A stretch of DNA of 13,091 nt. Origin: Deltaproteobacteria bacterium. GTDB taxonomy: Bacteria > Desulfobacterota > Desulfobacteria > Desulfobacterales > C00003060. The notes under the pieces are model-generated. The model searched no databases, was not told where the DNA came from, and saw only the letters and a program-made list of their open reading frames with translations. Numbering within the stretch: the stretch's first letter is position 1; every line of letters starts with the position of its first letter. This document shows, in pieces, positions 6,526 through 13,091 of this stretch. Location of the stretch: the NCBI GenBank assembly GCA_019309815.1, contig JAFDFO010000050.1, forward strand, positions 1 to 13,091. The letters run 5' to 3'. Both the position numbers and the translations under genes were made by a program.

Positions 6526-9180
6526 TTACAGAAGCTTGTGAAGCTTCTCCATCAAGTCGGCATATTCATCGCCACGGAAACAGAATCGGAGTTCGGCAAA
6601 TCGTCTCCGAAGTTCCTTGACCTGATCGGCCACCTTGGCATCGTTCGCCACTACGTCATGGATTAACCCGGCCAGAGTTCTGAAATCCTCTCCTTCCATA
6701 CCAAAACGCGTCATCTCTGATACACCCATCCGCAGCGCGCCAGCAGCAGTGAACCCTTCTTCGTCTGTGTTTGCCTGGTAGTTACAGATGATGTTGTTTG
6801 CTTCAAGTCGTCTGGCGATTTCGGGGCCGTGGCTGTAGCCTACATCTATAATCACCTGGTGGGTTTCCGTGAAGTCGATGGTCGGGTCGCCGGCCACCTC
6901 CAACCCGGCGTCGCTTAGCGCCCGGGCAAATGCCTTGGCGTTGGCAATAACTCTGGCCTGGTATTCATCCTTGAAGTGGTTCATCTCATAAGTAGCCATC
7001 AGCAGGCCGACTATCGTGCCCAGATGGTGATTGGAGACCGACCCGGGAAAGGCCCTTCGCTGCAAGGACTCCCAAAGCTCATAGCGCTCCTCTTCTTCCT
7101 GGAAATTGCTACCTACGACGCCCCGTTGTGTGCCGAAGAAAGTCTTGTGTGTAGACCCGGTGACCAGGTCGGCCCCTTCGGCAAAAGGCTGTTGGAAGTG
7201 AGGGCCGATAAGACCGAGCACATGGGCCATATCATACATCAGCACAGTATTGATCTGCTGAGCATCCAGGAATTGGCGGATTTCACTAACCGGTTCCTTG
7301 TGAAGGACCATACTCTTGCCAAGAATAATGAGCTCGGGCCGATACTGGGCGATCAATTCCAAGGTGGCCGGCACATCGATCTTAAAACGATTCTCTGCTA
7401 TCACCGGAAAATTTACCACGGCGGGGCGCTCTGTGTGTGGATTCCGTGCCACGAAGTCCTTGAGAGCTCCCATTGGCTGGGCGCTGAGATGCCCACCTTT
7501 CCCGATATGGCTGTTCATGATGTGGCGGATTCGCCTCGGCTCCACCTTTCGATCGGCACGATTGAGGTAATCGACCATAGCGCTAAAGACAGCCGTGTTA
7601 GCCATCTGACCACTGACGAGGCGCAGCTCTACATTCTCACAACCGAGGAATGCCTTCATTTCCTGTTCGAGCATCAGCTCGACCTCGCCGATGAAATCGG
7701 TGCCCTGGTAGTAAAAAACCTCAGCATCATAGAATGCCTTGGCCTTCTTATGCTCGGCATATCGGAAGGCCGCGTCCATGACCGAGAGGAGCCGGGTCAT
7801 AGGTGAGGGAGTCATCTCGGACGGAATGAGGTTGATGCATTCCTGTTGCCGCCAATCCGTGTTCTCTATGGTCTTTTGTAGCAGCCTCTGGACTTTTGCC
7901 GGCGCATCGCCTGTTGGCAGCTCCTCGGAAGGCAACTCATGGTCGAAGATGATTGGGCGGACATACGGGGGGGCATCGCCTCGCATATGGTAAGGTACAA
8001 CGACGGCATCAACGGCTTTTCCGCGAATCTCCACGATGAGCTTCTCGTCCTCGACGATGTCACTGTCGATGTATCCCAGGGAGATGGTGCGGAGTTGATG
8101 TTCATCAGTCTGCGCGGATTCCAAGCCTATGCCTTCAACGCTCCACATTGGAACCATCGTGCCGCTTGTCACATAACCTACTTGCTTGTCGCCCTTGAAG
8201 ACCTTGGCGCCCTCGCGCGCGATCCCTCGCCCTGCCACAGCGATTGCCTGGCTTACCCTGGGGAGGTCATGAATAAGCGAATAGTCGCGGTAAACTATTT
8301 TCTTAAAGGCTTCGTGCTGTTTGATAAGCTCTGCACGGCCCATAAAATCTCCTTTTAGCGGAGAGAAACTCACAGCAAACTTGGCTAGAGGGCAGGAAAA
8401 TATCGGAATTTCCTTGCCGTCCGGGTCTAATCCAAGTTCATGCCCATAGAGGGGCAGGGCTGCTTCTAGCCGCAGCGTGTCTCGCGCGCCGAGCCCGATC
8501 GGCGTTGCCCCTTTTGACAAGATGAGGTCCCACAGCATGGGTCCATCTTCGCCGTTGGCGAAGAGTTCAAAACACACGGGTTCTCCTGTGTATCCGGTAC
8601 GGGCGACCCTCACCTTGGCACCGGAGATCGTCACGATACTCACGGTGTTTCGCATCGGCTCCGGGAGTGGACCCGATTCCACAATCTCTTCCATGATCTC
8701 TCGAGAACGAGGCCCCTGAAAGGCAAGCATGCAGATCTCTTTGGTGCGGTCTGTCAGCTCGACGTCATCGAAATCCTTCAAGAGGACTTGCAGGTGGTCC
8801 CAGTCTTTCTCGCGGTTAGCCCCGTTGACCACCAACAAGTACTCCTCCTCTACAAATCGATACAGATAGGCGTCGTCAACGGCACCTCCGGATTCATTGG
8901 GGATAAGCGTATATTGGGCCCCGGTTTCTCTGATATCAAGGGCTTCAGCGTTGTTCGTCAGGACGTGTTGAAGGAATCTCAGTGCCCCGGCACCACGGAC
9001 GATGAATCTGCCCATGTGGGAGACATCAAAAAGCCCCGCCCCCTTTCGGGTGGCAAGATGTTCTTCCAAGATGCCGGTAGGGTAGAAAATGGGCATCTCC
9101 CAGCCCACAAAATCGACTATTTTGGCACCCAGGGCCGCGTGTTGGTCATAGAAAAAGGTTCGTAGCGGTTTACTCATCAT
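6526..9180 (-). CDS. Fused aminomethyltransferase (GcvT) and serine hydroxymethyltransferase (SHMT)
   Basis: One 884-residue polypeptide with two enzyme halves. Residues 1 to about 410 are GcvT, which releases ammonia from the aminomethyl-lipoyl arm of GcvH and makes 5,10-methylene-THF. VDFVGWEMP, HMGRF, catalytic Asp102 in GGAVDD (E. coli D101), RTGYTGEP and GARDTLRLEAALPLYGHEL are all there. From about 430 to the end is an SHMT-type PLP domain, interconverting glycine plus methylene-THF and serine: INLIPSE, RYAE, SGQMANTAVF, MYDMAH, the PLP lysine Lys679 in GSTHKTFFGTQRG, and the carboxylate-binding Arg in GALRMG. This half is rather diverged from E. coli GlyA. No stop or frameshift separates the halves, and both keep key residues. 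The frame is open to 9237, but ATG 9180 (or 9177) has AAGGA at 9186-9190 and gives the usual GcvT N-terminus. It is divergent from gcvH, whose product is its substrate. Confidence 0.92.
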   Translation of the reverse strand: MMSKPLRTFFYDQHAALGAKIVDFVGWEMPIFYPTGILEEHLATRKGAGLFDVSHMGRFIVRGAGALRFLQHVLTNNAEALDIRETGAQYTLIPNESGGAVDDAYLYRFVEEEYLLVVNGANREKDWDHLQVLLKDFDDVELTDRTKEICMLAFQGPRSREIMEEIVESGPLPEPMRNTVSIVTISGAKVRVARTGYTGEPVCFELFANGEDGPMLWDLILSKGATPIGLGARDTLRLEAALPLYGHELGLDPDGKEIPIFSCPLAKFAVSFSPLKGDFMGRAELIKQHEAFKKIVYRDYSLIHDLPRVSQAIAVAGRGIAREGAKVFKGDKQVGYVTSGTMVPMWSVEGIGLESAQTDEHQLRTISLGYIDSDIVEDEKLIVEIRGKAVDAVVVPYHMRGDAPPYVRPIIFDHELPSEELPTGDAPAKVQRLLQKTIENTDWRQQECINLIPSEMTPSPMTRLLSVMDAAFRYAEHKKAKAFYDAEVFYYQGTDFIGEVELMLEQEMKAFLGCENVELRLVSGQMANTAVFSAMVDYLNRADRKVEPRRIRHIMNSHIGKGGHLSAQPMGALKDFVARNPHTERPAVVNFPVIAENRFKIDVPATLELIAQYRPELIILGKSMVLHKEPVSEIRQFLDAQQINTVLMYDMAHVLGLIGPHFQQPFAEGADLVTGSTHKTFFGTQRGVVGSNFQEEEERYELWESLQRRAFPGSVSNHHLGTIVGLLMATYEMNHFKDEYQARVIANAKAFARALSDAGLEVAGDPTIDFTETHQVIIDVGYSHGPEIARRLEANNIICNYQANTDEEGFTAAGALRMGVSEMTRFGMEGEDFRTLAGLIHDVVANDAKVADQVKELRRRFAELRFCFRGDEYADLMEKLHKLL

Positions 9181-9432
9181 CGATTTCCTTTCGTCGTGAA
9201 GAACGTACTTCGTATCAGGCTGCAGGCGTTTCGTCAACTCAAGAGACAGGTCAATGTCTGTATGAATTGTGGGGTGGTAATTGCATTGAAATGTGGTATG
9301 TGATAGTGGATTGAACTTCCCATAGTTGTGTGTTTCCCCGTCTCACGGAAAGCTTTGAGATTTCTGCCTTAGTAAAAACAATTCGTTCATAAGAAAATAA
9401 TTAGGTTTTACAGAAAGAAGGAGGAGAAGATT
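9181..9432. promoter_or_regulatory. Divergent control region between the gcvT-SHMT fusion and gcvH
   Basis: These 252 bases hold both translation starts and must carry both promoters. The gcvH ribosome site AAGGAGG at 9418-9424 is strong, eight bases before its ATG; the leftward gene has AAGGA at 9186-9190. Bases 9361-9412 are A+T-rich and suit a promoter for gcvH, but no convincing -35/-10 pair is seen. TCTCA at 9341-9345 and TGAGA at 9356-9360 form a small dyad that contains the palindrome AAAGCTTT at 9349-9356, a possible but weak operator. I see no glycine-riboswitch core. Confidence 0.5.
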
Positions 9433-9843
9433 ATGAAGGAAATTGCTGAATTGAATCTGCCTGACGATGTGCGGTACGCGAACGATCATGAATGGGCGAG
9501 AGTTGAGGGAGACAAGGTCAGGGTCGGCCTCGACGACTATGCCCAGGATCAGCTCGGAGACATTGTCTTCGTGGAACTACCCCAGGTGGGTGACTCGTTC
9601 AAACAGGGAGAGGAATTCGCAACCGTTGAATCGGTCAAGGCTGTTAGTGAATGCTATCTCCCGGTCGGCGGGGAGATCATCGCTGTGAACTCCGCCCTTG
9701 AGGAATCTCCCGACCTAGTAAACAAGAGTCCTTATGGCGACGGGTGGTTTGTCGATATCAAGCCTGGTGATCTGTCTGAGATGGAAGCTCTCATGACCAA
9801 CGAGGCGTGTTTGGAGAAGCTGAAAAGCGAACACGAAAAATAG
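9433..9843 (+). CDS. gcvH: Glycine cleavage system H protein
   Basis: GcvH carries the lipoyl arm that shuttles the aminomethyl group between glycine decarboxylase and GcvT. The 136-residue length is typical (about 125-135). The lipoylation site is Lys69 in the motif ESVKAVSE, with VGLDDYAQDQLGDIVFVELPQVGD before it and NKSPYGDGWFVDIKP after it, all standard for the family. The ATG at 9433 has a strong Shine-Dalgarno AAGGAGG at 9418-9424. It is first in the rightward glycine decarboxylase cluster, 158 bases ahead of gcvPA, and faces the gene for its partner enzyme. Attachment of lipoate would need LipA/LipB or LplA, none of which is in the window. Confidence 0.97.
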   Translation: MKEIAELNLPDDVRYANDHEWARVEGDKVRVGLDDYAQDQLGDIVFVELPQVGDSFKQGEEFATVESVKAVSECYLPVGGEIIAVNSALEESPDLVNKSPYGDGWFVDIKPGDLSEMEALMTNEACLEKLKSEHEK

Positions 9844-9853
9844 AATCCTCTGG

Positions 9854-9902
9854 CCCAAGGCCCAGGAGCAAAGGCCTTGTGTCCTGCGCCTTTAGCCCTA
9901 CG
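9854..9902. repeat. Back-to-back inverted heptamer arrays forming a hairpin
   Basis: Three 7-bp units of the type CCCAAGG (9854-9874) abut four units of the complementary type CCTTGTG (9875-9902). Arms 9857-9874 and 9875-9892 pair at 14 of 18 positions with no loop in between. The array lies in the gcvH-gcvPA spacer (9844-10001). The rest of that spacer shows nothing further apart from the gcvPA ribosome site. It might stabilise the upstream gcvH message or dampen read-through; this is inferred. Confidence 0.6.
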
Positions 9903-10001
9903 CCGGTACATTGACGGCAGAAACCACATAACAACCTAACACGAGTGGTACCGTACAGATAGTTTCCTGCAGATAGGATTCTCCTGAAAGGAGCAGAGTA
10001 G

Positions 10002-11333
10002 ATGCTATACTTGCCTCATACCAGCGAAGATATTGCTTCAATGCTTAAGACGGTCGGGGTTGATGAACTGGACGACCTGTTTTCGACGGTCCCGGAGGAT
10101 TGCCGTTTCAAGGGAGATCTCGATCTGCCGGAGGCACTCACAGAATGGGAATTGAACGACCACATGAAGGCCCTTTCTGACAACATAGCAGTCTCTCCGG
10201 GGTATAAGGTCTTCATGGGAGCGGGCAGCTATGACCACTTCATTCCTGCCTCCGTATCCTACCTTCTAAGTCGATCCGAGTTTGTCACATCCTACACCCC
10301 ATATCAGCCGGAGATGAGTCAGGGAACGCTCCAGGCCATCTATGAATATCAGACTCTTGCGGCTCGGCTTATGGGAATGGAGGTGGCAACGGCATCACAC
10401 TACGACGGTGCTGCGGCTTTGGCCGAAGCACTCCTGATGGCTGTCCGCCTGACCAAGCGAAAGAGGGTCGCCATTTCAAGCGTGATTCACCCCCTGTATC
10501 GTCGCGTAGTCAAAACGTATTTTGAACCCACTGGTTGCGAAGTCATAGAACTTCCATACCTGTCAACCGGGGTAACCGACCCTGCCGGCCTGGACTCTGT
10601 GGATGACCTTGCTGCCGTTGCAATTCAGTCACCCAATTTTTTTGGATGCATTGAGAACCTCCAGGCCTTCGGGGAAAAGGCCCACGACAGGGGGGCCCTC
10701 TTTGTGGCTTCCTTCACCGAGGCCCTGGCCTACGGGATTCTGAAGAATCCCGGTACCCAGGGGGCGGACATCGTAGCCGGAGAAGGCCAAAGTCTTGGCA
10801 TTCCGCGATCGTTTGGTGGGCCCGGGCTCGGGATGCTTGCCAGCAGGCAGAAGTTCATGCGCAGCTTGCCCGGCCGCCTGGTAGGCCAAACCAAAGACCT
10901 GGATGGCAGGAGGGGCTTTGTTCTGACCCTTGCGACCAGAGAGCAGCACATTCGCCGGGAAAAGGCGACTTCCAACATCTGTACCAACAACAGTCTATGT
11001 GCGCTTGCAGCAGCCATGTACATGGCCTCTGTGGGTGGCACAGGTATTCGAGAACTTGCTCGTCTCAACTATGACAAGGCCGAGTATCTAAAGGCCGAAC
11101 TGAAGAAGGCCGGATTCAGCGTAGGCTTTGACAGCCCAACATTCAATGAATTCGTCGTGGGATTTCCTCCCGGCTTCAAGGCCACCTACGAGAGACTTCT
11201 GAAGAAAGGAATCGTGGCAGGTCTTTCTCTGGAGTCGTATTATCCGGAACTTGCTGACCACTATCTTCTTTGCGTGACAGAAACGAGTTCCAAGGAAGAC
11301 ATGGATGCACTGGTCAGTTCGCTAGTTCTATAA
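10002..11333 (+). CDS. gcvPA: Glycine dehydrogenase (decarboxylating) subunit 1
   Basis: N-terminal (alpha) subunit of the two-subunit P protein, which with GcvPB decarboxylates glycine using PLP and passes the aminomethyl group to GcvH. It is 443 residues long, as expected. Recognisable family segments are MLYLPHTSEDIASML at the start, MGAGSYDHFIPASVSYL, TSYTPYQPEMSQGTLQAIYEYQ, the YDGAAALAEA loop, SFGGPGLGMLA, GRLVGQT and REQHIRREKATSNICTNNSL. The PLP lysine belongs to the other subunit, so its absence here is normal. The ATG at 10002 is preceded by AAAGGAG at 9987-9993, eight bases upstream. It lies between gcvH and gcvPB in the same direction; spacers of about 150 bases on both sides carry hairpins, so the three genes may share one transcript with internal processing sites. 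Confidence 0.97.
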   Translation: MLYLPHTSEDIASMLKTVGVDELDDLFSTVPEDCRFKGDLDLPEALTEWELNDHMKALSDNIAVSPGYKVFMGAGSYDHFIPASVSYLLSRSEFVTSYTPYQPEMSQGTLQAIYEYQTLAARLMGMEVATASHYDGAAALAEALLMAVRLTKRKRVAISSVIHPLYRRVVKTYFEPTGCEVIELPYLSTGVTDPAGLDSVDDLAAVAIQSPNFFGCIENLQAFGEKAHDRGALFVASFTEALAYGILKNPGTQGADIVAGEGQSLGIPRSFGGPGLGMLASRQKFMRSLPGRLVGQTKDLDGRRGFVLTLATREQHIRREKATSNICTNNSLCALAAAMYMASVGGTGIRELARLNYDKAEYLKAELKKAGFSVGFDSPTFNEFVVGFPPGFKATYERLLKKGIVAGLSLESYYPELADHYLLCVTETSSKEDMDALVSSLVL

Positions 11334-11371
11334 TTAGTGTTTTTTCTGGCAGAAAATAATCTTGGAATAAC

Positions 11372-11427
11372 GAATGTCGAACAAGGAATTAAGAAGGAAA
11401 AACCTCGACATTCAGAATTCCTTGTTC
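11372..11427. repeat. Intergenic palindromic element with two competing stems
   Basis: GAACAAGGAATT at 11379-11390 is the exact complement of AATTCCTTGTTC at 11416-11427 (12 bp, 25-base interval). GAATGTCG at 11372-11379 is also the exact complement of CGACATTC at 11406-11413 (8 bp). The stems are interleaved rather than nested, so they compete or form a pseudoknot-like arrangement. The element fills most of the gcvPA-gcvPB spacer (11334-11481). From general familiarity it resembles dispersed intergenic repeats of deltaproteobacterial genomes, which I cannot confirm here. Confidence 0.7.
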
Positions 11428-11481
11428 ATTATTCTACATTCTTGTCTGGTTACGGTTTATCCGGGCTAGGGAGGTAAGATC

Positions 11482-12858
11482 ATGAAGGAATCCATAGGCA
11501 CAACAGGCCTTATACTCAACGATCCCCTGCTTTGGGAAAAGGGGAAAAAGGGACGGCGAGGGTTTTCGCTTCCCCGGCGTGACGTGGAATCCGCTCCTCT
11601 GAACCAGGATCTTACAGGTGATGGCCCCGATTTCCCGGACTTAAGCGAAGTTGACGTAGTGCGCCATTATACCAGACTGTCCCAGTGGAATTTTGGTGTG
11701 GATACCGGCATGTACCCATTGGGTTCATGCACCATGAAGTATAGTCCAAAAACCAATGAGAAACAGGCGAGCCTTCCGGGGTTCGCCGGTGCCCACCCCT
11801 TGATGCCAACAAATCTCTCCCAGGGTGCGCTCAGGATGATGTTTGAACTTGAGCAGTATCTAAGCCAGATCACCGGCATGGACGCGACCACGCTTCAGCC
11901 TGCAGCAGGCGCCCATGGAGAGCTCACTGGAATGCTTCTCATTCACGCCTATCATAAGAAACAGGCAGCGCCACGTTCAAAGATCATTGTTCCGGACACT
12001 GCCCACGGCACGAATCCCGCCAGTGCAGCATTGTGCGGTTACCGCCCGGTGGCTGTTGCGTCCAATGAACAGGGCATCCTTTCTGTGGAGGCCGTGGATG
12101 AGGTCATGGACGAAGATACAGCCGGTATCATGGTGACGAATCCAAACACGCTGGGCCTTTTTGAGGAAAACAGCAAAAAAATAGCTGAGATCGTTCACGC
12201 CAAGGGAGGAATGGTCTACTGTGACGGCGCAAACATGAATGCTGTCATGGGTGTAGTAAAGATGGGGGCCATCGGGGTCGATGTGATGCAGCTGAACCTG
12301 CACAAAACCTTTTCAACGCCTCATGGGGGAGGGGGACCGGGTTCGGGTCCCGTGTGCGTCAGAAAGCACCTTGAACCATTCTTGCCTGTTCCCCGTGTGA
12401 AGGACGAAAACGGCACGTATGTCCTCGATTACGAGCGTCCTGAAACAATAGGCAAGGTGCAGGCCTTTCATGGAGCCTTTGGGGTTATGATAAAGGCTTA
12501 CAGCTACATTCGAAGTATGGGCCCGGAAAACCTCAAGAAGGCCAGCCAGCTTTCTGTCTTGAATGCCAATTACATCAAAGAAACACTTAAAGGAACACTT
12601 CATCTTCCCTACGACAGACCGTGTATGCATGAATGTGTCTTTTCCGACGAGTACCAGGCCGCCAGGAAGATCACCACGTTGGATATGGCCAAGCGACTCA
12701 TGGACTACGGGTTTCATCCGCCCACGGTTTACTTTCCCCTGGTTGTTCATGGGGCCATCATGGTCGAGCCCACCGAGACAGAATCGAAAGAGGATATTGA
12801 TCAGTTTGTTGAAGCATTCAAGGCGATCGTGAAGTTGAAGCATTCAAGGCGATCGTGA
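11482..12858 (+). CDS. gcvPB: Glycine dehydrogenase (decarboxylating) subunit 2, frameshifted near its 3' end
   Basis: C-terminal (beta) PLP-binding subunit of the glycine decarboxylase P protein. Family markers run in order: YTRLSQWNFGVDTGMYPLGSCTMKY, LQPAAGAHGELTGMLLI, DTAHGTNPASA, DGANMNAVMG, and the PLP lysine Lys275 in LNLHKTFSTPHGGGGPG. The ATG at 11482 follows AGGGAGGT at 11468-11475. As the sequence stands, translation stops at 12858 after 458 residues, the last seven (LKHSRRS) being unrelated. A 26-bp tandem duplication at 12808-12860 causes this. Removing one copy joins Lys451 to 34 further codons ending at TAA 12963-12965, restoring the conserved RLDETTAARKP tail and a normal length of 485. 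The loss removes a conserved C-terminal segment, so activity could be impaired if the duplication is real. It is the last gene of the rightward gcv cluster; no lpd follows. Confidence 0.95.
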   Translation: MKESIGTTGLILNDPLLWEKGKKGRRGFSLPRRDVESAPLNQDLTGDGPDFPDLSEVDVVRHYTRLSQWNFGVDTGMYPLGSCTMKYSPKTNEKQASLPGFAGAHPLMPTNLSQGALRMMFELEQYLSQITGMDATTLQPAAGAHGELTGMLLIHAYHKKQAAPRSKIIVPDTAHGTNPASAALCGYRPVAVASNEQGILSVEAVDEVMDEDTAGIMVTNPNTLGLFEENSKKIAEIVHAKGGMVYCDGANMNAVMGVVKMGAIGVDVMQLNLHKTFSTPHGGGGPGSGPVCVRKHLEPFLPVPRVKDENGTYVLDYERPETIGKVQAFHGAFGVMIKAYSYIRSMGPENLKKASQLSVLNANYIKETLKGTLHLPYDRPCMHECVFSDEYQAARKITTLDMAKRLMDYGFHPPTVYFPLVVHGAIMVEPTETESKEDIDQFVEAFKAIVKLKHSRRS

Positions 12859-12860
12859 AG
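12808..12860. repeat. 26-bp perfect tandem duplication that shifts the gcvPB frame
   Basis: Bases 12809-12834 and 12835-12860 are identical, and the match extends one base to the left (G at 12808 and 12834), so 27 bases match at a period of 26. The flanks differ (T12807 versus A12833; T12835 versus G12861). The extra 26 bases change the frame and bring a TGA into phase at 12856-12858. Confidence 0.97.
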
Positions 12861-12965
12861 GAGGCCAGTGAGAATCCGGACCTGTTGCACGATGCGCCGG
12901 TAAGCTGCAAGGTGAAGCGTCTCGATGAGACAACAGCTGCTCGAAAGCCGTGTCTGGCAGGGTAA
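12861..12965 (+). pseudogene. gcvPB: Out-of-frame C-terminal tail of gcvPB
   Basis: Thirty-four codons plus TAA continue the GcvPB sequence in another frame: EASENPDLLHDAP, then VKRLDETTAARKP and a final CLAG. The RLDE-x-x-AARKP motif is the conserved end of this family. It has no start codon or ribosome site of its own, so it would be translated only if the 26-bp duplication is absent or bypassed. Confidence 0.9.
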
Positions 12966-12972
12966 GAATCTC

Positions 12973-13000
12973 GTTGCGGGTTCCGCGTTACGAGTTGCGG
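12973..13000. repeat. Degenerate heptamer tandem repeat, four units
   Basis: Four consecutive 7-bp units start at 12973, 12980, 12987 and 12994, with consensus GTTNCGN (first and last are GTTGCGG). The array lies between the end of gcvPB and the next start at 13025. It is another short-period array, different in sequence from those at 152, 6445 and 9854. Confidence 0.75.
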
Positions 13001-13024
13001 GTTAAGAAGAAACGGGGATAACGA

Positions 13025-13091
13025 ATGAAAAACTACAAGGACCTAGAAATTTACAGCCTCTCATATGATTTGGCGGTCAAGCTTCACAAGC
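13025..13091 (+). CDS. Four-helix-bundle protein (rRNA intervening sequence / S23 type), 5' fragment
   Basis: Only the first 22 codons are in the window: MKNYKDLEIYSLSYDLAVKLHK, cut by the right edge. This start (aromatic and acidic residues followed by a Y-x-L-A-x-K-L helix) matches the small proteins first found encoded in intervening sequences of 23S rRNA, about 120 residues long and folding as a four-helix bundle. The function of the free-standing copies is not established. GGGGA at 13014-13018, six bases before the ATG, is a usable ribosome site. Such genes commonly sit among intergenic repeats, as here. The call rests on a short stretch, so confidence is moderate. Confidence 0.7.
   Translation, partial: MKNYKDLEIYSLSYDLAVKLHK

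Noticed and set aside
6976..7806. A 276-codon open frame on the plus strand inside the SHMT half
   Set aside because: It is antisense to a clearly conserved enzyme and its translation resembles no family; it arises from codon bias of the real gene.
9181..9237. An extra 19 residues upstream of the GcvT-SHMT start
   Set aside because: The strong AAGGA lies just before ATG 9180, and GcvT proteins normally begin at about that point.
9181..9432. A glycine riboswitch ahead of gcvH
   Set aside because: Expected from the pathway, but I could not find its conserved core or a tandem aptamer layout in this spacer.
1..13091. tRNA, rRNA, CRISPR array, transposase or phage genes
   Set aside because: None seen on either strand; the repeats present are short-period degenerate arrays without CRISPR-like spacers.

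Overview
The window looks like a chromosomal stretch from a Gram-negative anaerobe, most likely a member of the Desulfobacterota (former Deltaproteobacteria, sulfate-reducer relatives). The basis is gene content and protein style: a two-subunit glycine decarboxylase (GcvPA/GcvPB), an NADP-type isocitrate dehydrogenase next to comF, a GcvT-SHMT fusion, a four-helix-bundle (rRNA intervening sequence type) protein at the right edge, and gene spacers filled with short degenerate repeats. This placement is inference; no rRNA or marker phylogeny can be run here.

Layout. Bases 1-227 are non-coding, with an octamer repeat and a perfect hairpin just before gmk. A rightward block follows: gmk (guanylate kinase), an RlmB/SpoU-type 23S rRNA 2'-O-methyltransferase overlapping its end, mnmG (tRNA wobble-uridine modification), icd, comF and an unrecognised 302-residue protein. 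icd overlaps mnmG, and comF and the 302-residue protein follow within a few bases, so 1695-6422 is probably one transcript. A spacer of inverted heptamer repeats separates it from a convergent leftward gene encoding one polypeptide with GcvT (aminomethyltransferase) and serine hydroxymethyltransferase halves. Its start faces gcvH across a 252-bp divergent control region, and gcvH, gcvPA and gcvPB run rightward. The window ends in the first 22 codons of a four-helix-bundle protein.

The glycine cluster is coherent. GcvPA/GcvPB decarboxylate glycine onto the lipoyl arm of GcvH. The GcvT half transfers the aminomethyl carbon to tetrahydrofolate, and the fused SHMT half can use the resulting methylene-THF with a second glycine to make serine (or the reverse). 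No lipoamide dehydrogenase gene is in view.

Three genes are damaged or odd. (1) rlmB has a 28-bp perfect tandem duplication (period 28, 824-880) that shifts frame; removing one copy restores a normal 249-residue protein. (2) gcvPB has a 26-bp perfect tandem duplication (12808-12860) that shifts frame near the end; removing it restores 34 more codons and a normal 485-residue length. (3) mnmG lacks the first ~31 residues, including the FAD-binding GxGxxG motif, and the DNA there is a repeat-like spacer. The spacers hold at least four different 7- or 8-bp-period degenerate arrays, some in inverted pairs. Together these point to frequent short-period duplication in this genome, or partly to assembly artefacts; raw reads would decide.
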